This document shows, one piece after another, positions 40,191 through 49,950 of a stretch of DNA of 64,000 bases (positions are counted from its first letter, which is position 1; every line of letters starts with the position of its first letter). Location: the NCBI RefSeq assembly GCF_900112475.1, contig NZ_FOLW01000001.1, positions 248,001-312,000 on the forward strand, read 5' to 3'. A program made the position numbers and the translations under genes. The notes below the pieces were generated by a model. It searched no databases. It was not told the DNA's origin and saw only the letters and a program-made list of their open reading frames with translations. The stretch is from Pragia fontium DSM 5563 = ATCC 49100. GTDB lineage: Bacteria; Pseudomonadota; Gammaproteobacteria; Enterobacterales; Enterobacteriaceae.

Positions 40191-41450
40191 AACATAAGAA
40201 TAAAAAACCATCAATAGCCATTTTAACGATCGAATGATCTATTTGAGCTAAATTTAAGAGGCCATAAAACTATTAAAAACCAAAAATCAATGAGATAGCA
40301 GAGTTTTAGATCGAAATAAATTGAAAACACCAACTTAATATACTAAATATTTTAAATAAAATTAATTAATTTATTTATTTAAAAGATTAAAACCACATTA
40401 AAACAAATAAAAAAACATAATTAATTTATTTTTTAAAAAAAATAAATAATTATTAAAATAAATTTAACCTAAAGCAGAAAAACAAAATAATCATTAAATA
40501 TCAATAAAATAAAAATGTAATAAATATGTAAAATAAAATGAAAAAGATAAATCTTGTTAAACTAAAACTGTTAACAACATTAACTCAGTAAAAAAACAAC
40601 CCTTATGTAATAAAAAACAACAAATCAAAAAGGAAAATAAAAAAACAAAAACGAAAATAAAAACCATTAAAAACCACCCTTTTTCATAAAAACATAAGTA
40701 AAAAAACACATATAATCACGATTATAAAAATCAAAAAAAACCCAAAAAAAATTTCAAAAAGAGATAAAAAACAACTTTTATATAACCAATATAAAGTGGT
40801 ATCAAAAAAATAACATATACTGTTTATCCCCCAAAAAAACCCGCCTAAACCCACGCATTTTCATATAAAAACCAATAAAAACAGGCTAAAAGAGCCCGGT
40901 AAAATCAGTGTAAATAACGATGGATATAACATCCGTCTATGGCATAGCCTCTTTCTATCGATTCAGCAAATCGCCTCAAGAATGAGTAGCTCATATAACG
41001 GTTTTGGTAACGGATTAAGGTATTCACGATGTCGGTTAACTCACCTTACCGATACGAAAATTAACTCAACCAATTGAATAAAAAGAGAAAGTTAAATTGA
41101 AAGGGTAACCATAGTGGCGCAACATAGATGATCACCACCATCCAATACCGCCCCAATGGGTGCTTGCCGTATAGGCTGGAGGCTGAGATAACAGCTATTC
41201 AGGGGTAAATCGGTAATGCTGTTTAACTCGTCATCACCAGTGCTTTTAACTTTTATTATTCCATTATCGGCATCTCACTATTCTGTACTCAGCTGAGTAA
41301 TATGCCGTGGAATACGGCAATATCAGGTAACGTTGATGGCTGGAGACGAATTTATAACGGCTAAGCGGTCTCACAACGCGTGATCAAACCCGTTGTGAAA
41401 CATCAGCCACAATAGAATATGATAAAAGGCAGGGGCTGAAGAAGGTTCAA
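40191..41450. other. Long AT-rich leader and spacer of operon 1
   Basis: From 40191 to about 40860 it is strongly A/T-biased, with GATCGAATGATC near 40229 and TTTTAGATCGAAATAAAT further up, both found before other pilin genes. From 40860 to 41450 composition is more ordinary, but no gene is supported. Confidence 0.5.
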
Positions 41451-41621
41451 ATGAATGGATACTTCTGTCTTTATCGCCAGAAATGCCCGCTTGGCGATGT
41501 ATTCTGGGGATATTCGGTCGTGGTAAAAGAAACTATGGATGAAGCAGATGAATATGAAAGAGATATCTATTTTACTCGCCAGCGCATCGCCAAAATTGGC
41601 TTACCCAGGCCACTGGATTAA
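41451..41621 (+). CDS. Small hypothetical protein (56 residues)
   Basis: This open frame begins MNGYFCLYRQKCPLGDVFWG, continues with YSVVVKETMDEADEYERDIY and ends KIGLPRPLD. GAAGG lies five bases before the ATG. The composition (alternating charged and aromatic residues, DEADEYERD) looks like real protein rather than chance AT-rich DNA. It is the only plus-strand gene in the fimbrial array. No family is recognised. It could be a remnant of the locus that preceded the array. Confidence 0.5.
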   Translation: MNGYFCLYRQKCPLGDVFWGYSVVVKETMDEADEYERDIYFTRQRIAKIGLPRPLD

Positions 41622-41905
41622 TAATCATGTGTAACCCACATATCCAAACATCGGTTACCTGCGCCGACAATACATACGCTTGTGCTTAATCACGTCTTTC
41701 TTTTCCCATCATGGCATTCAATCCAACGAGCGATAGGAACGTTAACGGGAGCACAAACGACTTAACGTTATATTTAACCAATTCAATGTACGGGTATTAA
41801 AAGAAGAACCTAACCTGATAAGGGACTTTCAAACGAGACTGGGGCAAAACGTGGAAAAAGAGAAACCACGTTTTGCCTGACGGTAGATCAATAGGAATAG
41901 CTAAA
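41622..41905. repeat. R1 repeat, copy 2, and spacer
   Basis: The segment 41827-41905, like 31154, carries CAAAACGTGG (41845-41854) pairing with CCACGTTTTG (41866-41875). Bases 41700-41826 also share patches with 61655-61735. Nothing else is seen. Confidence 0.65.
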
Positions 41906-42871
41906 TTAATCGTGTGTTGCGATTAGCCAAGCGCTACCGCTTATAGCACCATTGCCAGTAATCTGGGAAAGTTCGCTGCTGACCGTAAAGGTTTTGAATC
42001 TCTGAATTTCCGCATGAATACTTCTGCCTGAAGCTAGAGTATCCGGATCGGTAATGGTTAGCTTAGACACCGCGCCAACTGTTCCTGATGTGTCTTTCAA
42101 TGGCAGAGCACCATTTCGGTCAGCCTCATAACTCAGCGTAAACCTCGCCTTGACTGGCGTATCGCAGGCATACGTAATAGGGGTAGACATACGATGAGCG
42201 GACAGACCTCGGGGCACCGTACCATGATCGATAGTTAGAGAGTTAGGAAAGGCACGACAGCTAGTCGGTAACGATATGGTCCCCCCCGCCAGTAATATAG
42301 GAATAGCATAGGCCTTCCCAGTGACTCCGATTTTTGCACCAAAAGCGCGAATATAGCCACCCAATGGCATAGCAGGAAAGGTAATCAAGTTATCAATCGG
42401 GCGATGTTTAACATAAAAACTCAGGGTAATCGGATAAGCATTCATCATATCACTGGCAGGTGGTTTATCCGTTCCCCCCCTATTAGAACAAACCACTGAC
42501 GACTCGTATGACCAAGCATTCACTGGACTATTCTTACTCGTCGTCGTGGCAGACATGGATAAATTTTCATTAATCCGAAAACGATTGAGGTTATAATCCA
42601 TTGGCAAATCAATATGCGTATAGTGATTTACTGTGTTAGGGGGCAGATTTTGGGCACCGCACTTTACATCACCACTTACCGTATTACTATTAATAACAAA
42701 CGTCGTTATCAGTCCGGTATCCACCTTCGCGTTACCACTGATGGTCACCACAGACTTCGCCGTACCCGCGAGAACATTATAGGCAGCCGCTGCTGGCCTG
42801 CTTCCCATCAAGCCGATCAATAGCCCGAGCCCCCACACGATACAGTATTTTATGCTGTTTGTTCCATTCAT
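41906..42871 (-). CDS. Orphan two-domain fimbrial tip adhesin 2
   Basis: The about 321-residue secreted adhesin has signal peptide WGLGLLIGLMGSRPAAAA, an N-terminal domain with DVKCGAQNLPPNTVNHYTH, the linker FYVKHRPIDNLITFPAMPLG and pilin domain TSCRAFPNSLTIDHG, ending GSAWLIATHD. The first and last thirds align to orphan 1, and the last 90 bases are identical to it. The start is taken at 42871 (MNGTNS); 42886 is an alternative. It has no adjacent usher; a pilin-type promoter lies 125-175 bases upstream. Confidence 0.82.
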   Translation of the reverse strand: MNGTNSIKYCIVWGLGLLIGLMGSRPAAAAYNVLAGTAKSVVTISGNAKVDTGLITTFVINSNTVSGDVKCGAQNLPPNTVNHYTHIDLPMDYNLNRFRINENLSMSATTTSKNSPVNAWSYESSVVCSNRGGTDKPPASDMMNAYPITLSFYVKHRPIDNLITFPAMPLGGYIRAFGAKIGVTGKAYAIPILLAGGTISLPTSCRAFPNSLTIDHGTVPRGLSAHRMSTPITYACDTPVKARFTLSYEADRNGALPLKDTSGTVGAVSKLTITDPDTLASGRSIHAEIQRFKTFTVSSELSQITGNGAISGSAWLIATHD

Positions 42872-42995
42872 CTGTTTATTCTCCATCTCCCTGTTATCAA
42901 GGATCCTTTCTGCATATATCACTGCCATACACTTTCCATTTCTGCCAAATCACCGTGCTCCAGACATTGGCATTCGTTATCCTGATAAATCAGGA

Positions 42996-43230
42996 TAAAT
43001 CTACGCATCGATATAAAGACGCACCCTAAAACCTTTGCATTAAAAATGGCAATGTCAGTTTAAATACCTTATTCAAACAACCCTTCATCAATAAATAAAA
43101 GAAATGAAATCAGTATTATCCCTGTAATAAAAAACCAATCAAGCACAAACCAAAGAGTATTTGAATATCATTTATTTCGAAAAGAAGCAGAGAGTATCCT
43201 GCCGTTTATTTACAATTAGCATTATACATA
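42996..43230 (-). promoter_or_regulatory. Pilin-type promoter region in front of orphan adhesin 2
   Basis: The box 42996-43046 repeats the ATATAAAG...CTTT.CATTAAAAA pilin promoter with several changes, and 43155-43230 repeats the GTATCCTGCCGTTT...ATTATACATAAA upstream block. Confidence 0.6.
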
Positions 43231-43723
43231 AAATGATAGGACAAAAAACCATTTTTATTTAGCTTGTCGATCTAATAGTCTGGAAAATGACGAAAAAATG
43301 ACAGCAAAAGCCAAAAAAACCAACATGAAATAAAAAAACAGAATATTAGATCGAAATAAATAAGAAAAACCAACTTAATGTATCAATTCATTCAAAAATA
43401 TTAATTAATCAAACTATTTAAATATATAATTCCATTATAAATCACAAAAAATAAAAAACATAAAAATCAATGAGATGAAATTAAATCACTAATCTAGATA
43501 ATATATAGAACCGTGAAAAAAACCTCAGAATATACAAAAATATAGTTTTAATTAGCCCATAACAAAGCAGTATTATGAAAATAATGTAAACATTTTCATA
43601 ACCACAAAACCTTTATTAAACTTATATAAATTTTAGTAAAAATCCAAATGACGATAAATAAACATCGGTATCAAAAAGAAAGCCACCGAAGGGAATTAAT
43701 GAGAAGGATTAATGAAAAGAATT
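43231..43723. other. AT-rich non-coding stretch
   Basis: It shares AGATCGAAATAAATAAGAAAA and similar patches with the leaders of the pilin operons. No gene is seen. Confidence 0.5.
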
Positions 43724-43765
43724 AATTAAGATAGCCCAGCCATACATCACTGAGCTATCTTAATT
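43724..43765 (-). terminator. Probable terminator of fimbrial operon 2
   Basis: AATTAAGATAGC (43724-43735) pairs with the inverse complement ending at 43765, with a CAG/CTG inner pair. It corresponds in place to the operon 1 terminator. Confidence 0.65.
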
Positions 43766-43932
43766 ATAGGAGAAATAAAAAAATTAATATTGCTGAGCAT
43801 TACGATAGGTAATATCCCGATAAAATTACTGAGTTAAATTCAGATTGACCCTAATTGGCATAATATATGCTTTAGTTATCATATCTGACCCTACTATCAG
43901 ATCATTATTAGCAATAGGAAAAAATATGCCGA

Positions 43933-44229
43933 TTAACCTTTATCTAACTCAAGACTTAAAATAATTTTATTTACCCGCCGTATCGGCCAACCGGATTTTT
44001 TACTGATTTCATCGGTCGACAGTCCCTGACTTAAAAAATCCACCATCATGGTTTTAACCTGATGCTCCCAACTAGTATAAATATAATCATTCTGAAAGGT
44101 CTTGCTACAGGATGAACACCAAAACCGCTGCATGCCTGATTTTGACTTACCATGCTTTCTAACTGATTCGCCTGAAGCGCAATACTGACAAATAATATTT
44201 CTTCTTAACTTTAACATTTTAACCATCAT
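43933..44229 (-). CDS. InsA-like zinc-ribbon/HTH protein, operon 2
   Basis: The 98-residue paralogue of the operon 1 protein is identical in most of RKHGKSKSGMQRFWCSSCSK and the HTH part STDEISKKSGWPIRRVNK. The zinc ligands are CQYC and CSSC. Only the first ten residues and the CASGESV segment differ clearly. It lies about 100 bases after the operon 2 adhesin on the same strand. An intact frame in all four copies suggests selection or gene conversion. The regulatory role is inferred. Confidence 0.82.
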   Translation of the reverse strand: MMVKMLKLRRNIICQYCASGESVRKHGKSKSGMQRFWCSSCSKTFQNDYIYTSWEHQVKTMMVDFLSQGLSTDEISKKSGWPIRRVNKIILSLELDKG

Positions 44230-44327
44230 CCAATAAAAAATAAGTTTTAACCTGATAACATCTCATCGCCTTACGTCATCACGCCTGTCACTAGTTGGCG
44301 CCCGTACGGCGCTATCGTTTAATTAAA

Positions 44328-45317
44328 TTAATCATGTGTCGCGATTAGCCAGGCATTGCCGCTGACTAAACCGCTGCCGGTAATCTGGGAAAGTTCACTG
44401 CTGACCGTAAAGGTTTTTGATGTCTGAATCTCCGCATGAATACTTCGGGCTGAAGCTCCGGTTTGCGGATCGGTAATGGTCAGCTTAGACACCGCACCAA
44501 CCCTTCCTGAGGAGTCTTTCAACGGCAGTGCACCATTCCCGTCAGCCTCATAGCTCAGCGTAAACGTCGCCTTAACTGGCGTATCGCAGGTATAAGTAAT
44601 AGGGGCAGACATACGATGAGAGGTCAGACCTCGAGGCACCCCTCCATGATCGATCGTCAGGGATTGGGGACTGACAGTACAGGCAGTATCTAGCGATATG
44701 GTTCCCCCCGTTAGCACAATGGGAATGGCATATACCTTACCAGTCTCGCCTATTTGTGCACCAAAAGCGCGAATATAACCGCCCAATGGCATGGAAGGAA
44801 AGGTAACCAAATTATCAATCGGGCGATGTTTAACATAAAAGAACAGCTTAATAGGATAAGCATTCGTCAATTTCTCAGCGGGTTCATTTGCCTTTGAATT
44901 CTGATTAGAACAAACCGTTGAAGATATTGTATCTGTCCATGTATTCACTGCACCAAATTTCGACGACGCGGACATGGATAAATTTTCATTGATACGAAAA
45001 CGCCCATTACTTTCTCGCGGCAAATCAATCATTGTATAGTGATATGCTGCGCCAGGCGGCTGATTGCGGGGGCCACAATTTACCAAACCACTTACCGTAC
45101 TCGCAAGGATAGTAAAAGTCGCTATAAGATCCTTATCCGCCGTCGCCTGACCGCTAATGCGCACATTGGAAATAGCGGGAGATCCCTCAATCCCATAATA
45201 TGGTCTAACATTATAAGGAGGCACATAATCAGCCACCGCCGACCTGATAGCCAGCAAGCCGATCAATAACCCCAGCCCCCACACGGTGCAGTATTTAATT
45301 TTGTCTGTTCTGCTCAT
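44328..45317 (-). CDS. Fimbrial tip adhesin, operon 2
   Basis: The about 329-residue secreted adhesin has a signal peptide (GLGLLIGLLAIRSAVA), an N-terminal domain with YNVRPYYGIEGSPAISNVRI and VNCGPRNQPPGAAYHYTM, the linker HRPIDNLVTFPSMPLG and pilin domain TACTVSPQSLTIDHG. The C-terminal half is nearly the same as in operon 1 while the N-terminal half diverges. The start at 45317 (MSRTDK) has GGAGAATAAGCAG before it; an ATG at 45332 remains possible. Confidence 0.85.
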   Translation of the reverse strand: MSRTDKIKYCTVWGLGLLIGLLAIRSAVADYVPPYNVRPYYGIEGSPAISNVRISGQATADKDLIATFTILASTVSGLVNCGPRNQPPGAAYHYTMIDLPRESNGRFRINENLSMSASSKFGAVNTWTDTISSTVCSNQNSKANEPAEKLTNAYPIKLFFYVKHRPIDNLVTFPSMPLGGYIRAFGAQIGETGKVYAIPIVLTGGTISLDTACTVSPQSLTIDHGGVPRGLTSHRMSAPITYTCDTPVKATFTLSYEADGNGALPLKDSSGRVGAVSKLTITDPQTGASARSIHAEIQTSKTFTVSSELSQITGSGLVSGNAWLIATHD

Positions 45318-45366
45318 CTGCTTATTCTCCACATCCCTTTATCAAGGATCCTTTTAGCGCATATCG

Positions 45367-45864
45367 CTACATATAGGTGGCAAACAACGACACGCTGGCG
45401 CTAAATTCCCCGCCCTCTAACTGAATCCCATCCTGAATAACCAACTGACCAGTAAGCACAAACAGCCCGGTCTGTATCGGCAGCCATTGGCCAACATTTA
45501 ACGGTGTTTGATTGTCAGTTAACGCAATACCCACACCGATCATCGAGGTGCCTAACACATTCTGTCCCATACTGCGTATCACTCCATGGGCGGTAGGCGT
45601 CAGATACATTTTTAAGCTCTTACCCACCGGAGCCCCTGCAGTACAGAAAACCCTGATAACCGCTGATGCTTTGGCGGTATTTGCTTTCTCCACCAGCACA
45701 TCACCAAACGACGCCTCCAACTCCGATTGACCGTTCATACCAGTGACCTGACACGCCGGCTCCACTATCACCGCTCTAACCGTAACGGGCACATCCGCCT
45801 GTACCGTGCCACTCGTTAGTATCAGGCTTAACAGCCCTAACACATATCGCCATCCATTTCGCAT
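45367..45864 (-). CDS. Minor fimbrial subunit, operon 2 (second)
   Basis: The 165-residue secreted pilin-type protein has a signal peptide (VLGLLSLILTSGTVQA), DVPVTVRAVIVEPACQVTGM with the first Cys, RVFCTAGAPVGKSLKMYLTP with the second Cys, and C-terminus FSASVSLFATYM. It is three residues shorter than in operon 1. The upstream TAGGAGA overlaps the stop of the previous subunit. Confidence 0.85.
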   Translation of the reverse strand: MRNGWRYVLGLLSLILTSGTVQADVPVTVRAVIVEPACQVTGMNGQSELEASFGDVLVEKANTAKASAVIRVFCTAGAPVGKSLKMYLTPTAHGVIRSMGQNVLGTSMIGVGIALTDNQTPLNVGQWLPIQTGLFVLTGQLVIQDGIQLEGGEFSASVSLFATYM

Positions 45865-45873
45865 CGTCTTCTC

Positions 45874-46404
45874 CTACTGGTAATCCATCTCAACCGTGAC
45901 CGTTGCACTATAGGAACCCGCCTTCACCGCCCCCGGTGCCAGCGCATAAACACCAAACCGGTATCGGTTAAGGCCGGTAGGACCGACCTGACTGATGGTT
46001 CCCGCCCTCACCGCTTGACCCAGCGTTATTGCTTGATCGAAACGATCTTCCAGCCCCATCACCAGACCAGTCTTGCCGCTGGTAGCTAACATCCTCACCC
46101 CATCCACCAGTTTGGTCTTCGTACTGGTAAAGGTCAGCTTCACCATCTTTCCTATCATGGTCGGCGTACACCCTTTCACACCAAAGTAAAAGTGCGTGCT
46201 TTCTGTACGCTTGTTGTTCTCAAAAAAATGTAACCTACTATTGGGTAAAGGGACTTCCTGAATGCTGCCCTCATGCTCAAGCTTGCAGCTTTCCATAATC
46301 AGCACCCCTTTAAACGTCACATCCAGATGCTTGGCCGCCCTGCTCTCAAGAGAGAGCAGCGCTAATAGCAGACAGACACTTCCCCCTATCCATCCTCTGT
46401 TCAT
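45874..46404 (-). CDS. Minor fimbrial subunit, operon 2 (first)
   Basis: The 176-residue secreted subunit begins MNRGWIGGSVCLLLALLSLE, then KHLDVTFKGVLIMESCKLE, FYFGVKGCTPTMIGK and C-terminus SATVTVEMDYQ. The signal peptide is identical to operon 1 while the mature part has diverged, including SIQEVPLPNSRLHFFENN. The start has GAGGGGCTT upstream. Confidence 0.86.
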   Translation of the reverse strand: MNRGWIGGSVCLLLALLSLESRAAKHLDVTFKGVLIMESCKLEHEGSIQEVPLPNSRLHFFENNKRTESTHFYFGVKGCTPTMIGKMVKLTFTSTKTKLVDGVRMLATSGKTGLVMGLEDRFDQAITLGQAVRAGTISQVGPTGLNRYRFGVYALAPGAVKAGSYSATVTVEMDYQ

Positions 46405-46420
46405 AAGCCCCTCACTCTGT

Positions 46421-47137
46421 TTAGCGCGCCACGCACCGACTGCCGCTGCAACGAAACGTCAGCGTAGGACGACCACCGTAATCATTGATATAAGTTAAAT
46501 AGGGCTTGCCATACGCTGCGCTTTTCACCCGAGCACTGCTGTTTGGCGCCAGCATCACCGTCTCAAAATCCCCTTCCAGTGACTGTTTTTCACTGCCAGC
46601 CAGCCCGATCACCGTGATGTAATACGGTGTTGGATTTTCTATCCGATAACCGCCACCTTCAGCATGCAATACCAGTTGATCCTGCCACACCGAGTCGGGA
46701 TCACGCTTCAGCGCCTTCGGCCGGTAAAACAGCTTGATTTTGGTTTGCAGGGCTATCTGCAGCACATTCGGCTTGTCGCTGACCGGCGGAATTTCCCGCA
46801 GGTTAAGATAGAATAGTGACTCTTTATCCTGTGGCAGTTGACCAGACGCGGCGGTAATGCGGATCATACTTTTCGCCCCCGGCTCCAACCGTTGTACCGG
46901 CGGCGTGATCACTAATGGACCGCTGAGCAATTTATTCTGCTGCTCATCTTCCAGCCAGGCCTGCGCCAGATAGGGTTGTTGCTGATTCTCATTGCTGATA
47001 TTCAGGCTGACGGACTTACTCCCCCCATCAAATACCACCCGAGTACGATCCAGCGTTACCGCCGCGTGTCCAATCAGCGGCGCTGACAACAACATTATTG
47101 ACAGCCATAACCCACCGGCCTTAATAGATTTATTCAT
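46421..47137 (-). CDS. Periplasmic fimbrial chaperone, operon 2
   Basis: The about 238-residue PapD-type chaperone has signal peptide LWLSIMLLSAPLIGHAA, unlike that of operons 1 and 3, followed by an almost identical mature part (VTLDRTRVVFDGGSKSVSLN, LFYLNLREIPPVSDKPN, KIKLFYRPKALKRD). The ATG at 47137 is chosen over an in-frame GTG at 47146 because AAGTGAG is correctly spaced from it. The leader differs while the body is conserved, which suggests a recombination joint near the signal cleavage site. Confidence 0.92.
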   Translation of the reverse strand: MNKSIKAGGLWLSIMLLSAPLIGHAAVTLDRTRVVFDGGSKSVSLNISNENQQQPYLAQAWLEDEQQNKLLSGPLVITPPVQRLEPGAKSMIRITAASGQLPQDKESLFYLNLREIPPVSDKPNVLQIALQTKIKLFYRPKALKRDPDSVWQDQLVLHAEGGGYRIENPTPYYITVIGLAGSEKQSLEGDFETVMLAPNSSARVKSAAYGKPYLTYINDYGGRPTLTFRCSGSRCVAR

Positions 47138-47161
47138 TATTTTCACTCACTTATCATTAAA

Positions 47162-49663
47162 TTAATTGGCCGTCTGGCAAGGTAATAACAGATTCGATTC
47201 CCCTATCTCCGCCGGCAAGCTAACCTGACACTGGACTTTTCCAGCCCACTCCACCTTCAGCATACTTTCTGGTGAAATACCGCTAAGCCATGCCAGTCCC
47301 TGCTCTCCCACCAGACCGACTTCACGTCCCCGGTGATCTCTGACGCTGGCACCAAACGGCGGGTAGCTGCTGTCCGCCAACCTCAGTACCGCAAACACCT
47401 TGGCCCCTTGCAATACTGAAAACTTACGATAGCCAATCGCCCCTTCCGTCAGCGAGGTTTCCACCACTCCCTGCATCGCTTCAATATCATCCGGTAAAGT
47501 ATTCAGATCGATTCTGGCGGTGGTGCGGTAATAACTGTTCACATCCCCCAACACCCCGATCCCCCAGGCGTTGCTCTTAACGCCCCGACCATCTAACGGC
47601 ACGCCCGCAACCCCGTCGGTACTCAACATCAGTCGGGTGCCACCGTTATATCCCGCTGGATGCAGCGCCGCCCCTTGTCCGGTCACGGTCAAGCCACCGC
47701 TGGCACTCAGTCCCACGGATGAACTGCCCTGCCCGGCCACCGCCACATTAGCGCTGACTCGGGACAAGTCACCGTTATGGGTGTACATGCCGTTAAATTG
47801 ACCATTACTCGACCCTTCCCCACCGCTGTCAATACCGGCATTCAGGCTGTAGCTGTCTTGACCCACTGTGTTGTAATACCCCACCTGCTGGCTATAGCGC
47901 CCGCTATAACGACTGCCGTTATAGCTCACCGTTCCACTGCCCAGCGGCACTGACACCATCAGACTGAACATAGTGTCCTGACGCCCCTGATACTGGCTGC
48001 GGGTCACCGTGCCATTCACCGACAGGTTTCTTAAATCTAGCGACGGCAGGCTAAAATAGGTACCGATGCTGCCACCAAACTGTTCGGTCTCGCCCTGATC
48101 CCAGTAAGTCTGTTTTTCATAGTTCAACCCTACTGAGAAGTCATCAAAACGCTTATTCACGTTGACCTGATAGCGCTCTTTCTGCTGACCCCGATCGCCG
48201 CCCTGATAACGTTTATCCAAATATTCCTGCATACTGAGGAAATCTTTCTCCGAGAAGCGATAACCGGCAAACGTGACATCGGTATCCAACTTGTCAAAAA
48301 ACTTAGAGTAACTAAGCCGCCAGGATTTGCCTTTCTGATCTGACTTATCGGGGAACCGAGCAGAGGTCTGGGTGACATCCAGTGCCATGGTACCCAACAG
48401 GAATAAATCGCGTCCTATCCCCAGCGCCGCCGCCTGATAGTCTTGTGATACGGTGCCACCACCGTATACCGACCAGGCATTGCTGACCCCCCAACTGATT
48501 TCACCGGCGACGAACGTCTGCCCTTGCAGATCATGCTCCCAGGTACTGGGCCTACCGCCGATCAGCTGATAGCGCACCTGTCCCGGTCGGGTCAAGTAAG
48601 GCACCGATGCGGTAGACACGCTAAACGTACGCTCTTCACCGTTCTGTTCAGTAATCTTGACGTCTAAGGTGCCGCGAATGGCGCTGTCCAGACTCTGAAT
48701 ACGGAACGGGCCTGCTGGTACGATACTGTCATACACTTTTCGTCCCTGCTGGGTCACTACCACCCGAGCATTGCTATTGGCCACGCCAATAATTTCCGGC
48801 GCATAATCCCTTAAACGCGGAGCTAACATTCGCTCATCGCTGGCCAGTTTCATCCCGGTATAACGCCAGGAATCAAACAAGGAGGAGTTCACATAGTCTT
48901 CCCCCAACGTCAGCGTGGACTGCAGACTGGGCAAAGGGCGATACAGATAGGCTCGAGTCAGGTCAAAGTTTCGTTGAGAAGTATTCTGTCGTCCGGAAGC
49001 CTGACTATCATTCCCCTGATAGTCGGCCCGTAACCGCCAGGCTCCGGCATTCAAACCAGCGGTGCCGTTAAAGCTGATATCCCGCTGTCGCTGACCGTCC
49101 TCGCTGCGCCTGATCGAGGTATTCAGGTTATAATCCAGCAATGCACCAGCAATACCGTTCTCCCAGCGGGAAGGCGGCAGCCAGGTCGCATCGCTGTACT
49201 CCAGCCAGGCCTGAGGTAAATTGATTTCCAGCGCGCCAGTACCCAGATTAGGCACCAGCATCACCCCCGGCAGGGCGCTAAAATCTATACATTGCTTATC
49301 ATGCCAGGTGGTCAGTTTCTTGAGAGCATCTTCGGTCAGCCCCAGCTTTTCCGCCATCTCTGGCGCCAGACAAGCCTGCGGAAGCTCATTCGTTTCCGCA
49401 GCTGAATCAGAGGTGGATGGGAAAGGATAGAACGGTATCGTCATTTCATTACCCAGACTTTCTCCGTTCAATTTGATCTGCAATTGGTACTCACCGGGCA
49501 TTACGTAGCCGGTCTGGGAAAAATTTGAAAAATCAATATTCGCTTTATCTTCGGCATTGAGCATATCGAGATTAAATTTGACAGCCTGTGCACTCCCTGT
49601 CATTAGCATCAATAATATCGATAACGTAATACGATTTTTTATAAACCGGGGCTGAGTTGTCAT
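47162..49663 (-). CDS. Outer-membrane fimbrial usher, operon 2
   Basis: The 833-residue usher begins MTTQPRFIKNRITLSILLML, the same signal peptide as in operon 1, with VKFNLDMLNAEDKANIDFSN at the mature start and the same plug and C-terminal blocks. It ends two residues earlier (LLLPCQTAN). N-terminal Cys pair CLAPEMA/CIDFSALPG is kept. It is near-identical to the other two ushers along most of its length. Confidence 0.95.
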   Translation of the reverse strand: MTTQPRFIKNRITLSILLMLMTGSAQAVKFNLDMLNAEDKANIDFSNFSQTGYVMPGEYQLQIKLNGESLGNEMTIPFYPFPSTSDSAAETNELPQACLAPEMAEKLGLTEDALKKLTTWHDKQCIDFSALPGVMLVPNLGTGALEINLPQAWLEYSDATWLPPSRWENGIAGALLDYNLNTSIRRSEDGQRQRDISFNGTAGLNAGAWRLRADYQGNDSQASGRQNTSQRNFDLTRAYLYRPLPSLQSTLTLGEDYVNSSLFDSWRYTGMKLASDERMLAPRLRDYAPEIIGVANSNARVVVTQQGRKVYDSIVPAGPFRIQSLDSAIRGTLDVKITEQNGEERTFSVSTASVPYLTRPGQVRYQLIGGRPSTWEHDLQGQTFVAGEISWGVSNAWSVYGGGTVSQDYQAAALGIGRDLFLLGTMALDVTQTSARFPDKSDQKGKSWRLSYSKFFDKLDTDVTFAGYRFSEKDFLSMQEYLDKRYQGGDRGQQKERYQVNVNKRFDDFSVGLNYEKQTYWDQGETEQFGGSIGTYFSLPSLDLRNLSVNGTVTRSQYQGRQDTMFSLMVSVPLGSGTVSYNGSRYSGRYSQQVGYYNTVGQDSYSLNAGIDSGGEGSSNGQFNGMYTHNGDLSRVSANVAVAGQGSSSVGLSASGGLTVTGQGAALHPAGYNGGTRLMLSTDGVAGVPLDGRGVKSNAWGIGVLGDVNSYYRTTARIDLNTLPDDIEAMQGVVETSLTEGAIGYRKFSVLQGAKVFAVLRLADSSYPPFGASVRDHRGREVGLVGEQGLAWLSGISPESMLKVEWAGKVQCQVSLPAEIGESNLLLPCQTAN

Positions 49664-49867
49664 CTTTTATTCAAAGTCCTTTTCACCAGCAGTACATCAC
49701 GTCTTTTACATCTCGCGATAAATTTGATTACAAACGCATTCCTTTTTTATTCTGTGAAGATTCAAAATCACCGAAAAGTCATAGCAAAAGCCAGTCCCGA
49801 CATCGGTAACAGCTATGAACTATCTTTTGCTATAGTTTTGCGGTAAGACGTATTCACTCAGGGCGCT

Positions 49868-49900
49868 GATAAATGGCAGGACAATGTGATGCCCTGCCAT
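49868..49900 (-). terminator. Hairpin attenuator between pilin and usher, operon 2
   Basis: ATGGCAGG (49873-49880) pairs with CCTGCCAT (49893-49900); on the minus strand TTTATC follows. It is at the same location as in operons 1 and 3. Confidence 0.72.
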
Positions 49901-49950
49901 ACAAACGCGTACTTCTGACCGAGAATATTCCCCTCGGTCAAAGACATCGC

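Noticed and set aside
39904-40900. Phase-variable invertible promoter (fimS type)
   Set aside because: No inverted repeats bracketing the pilin promoters and no FimB/FimE-type recombinase in the window.
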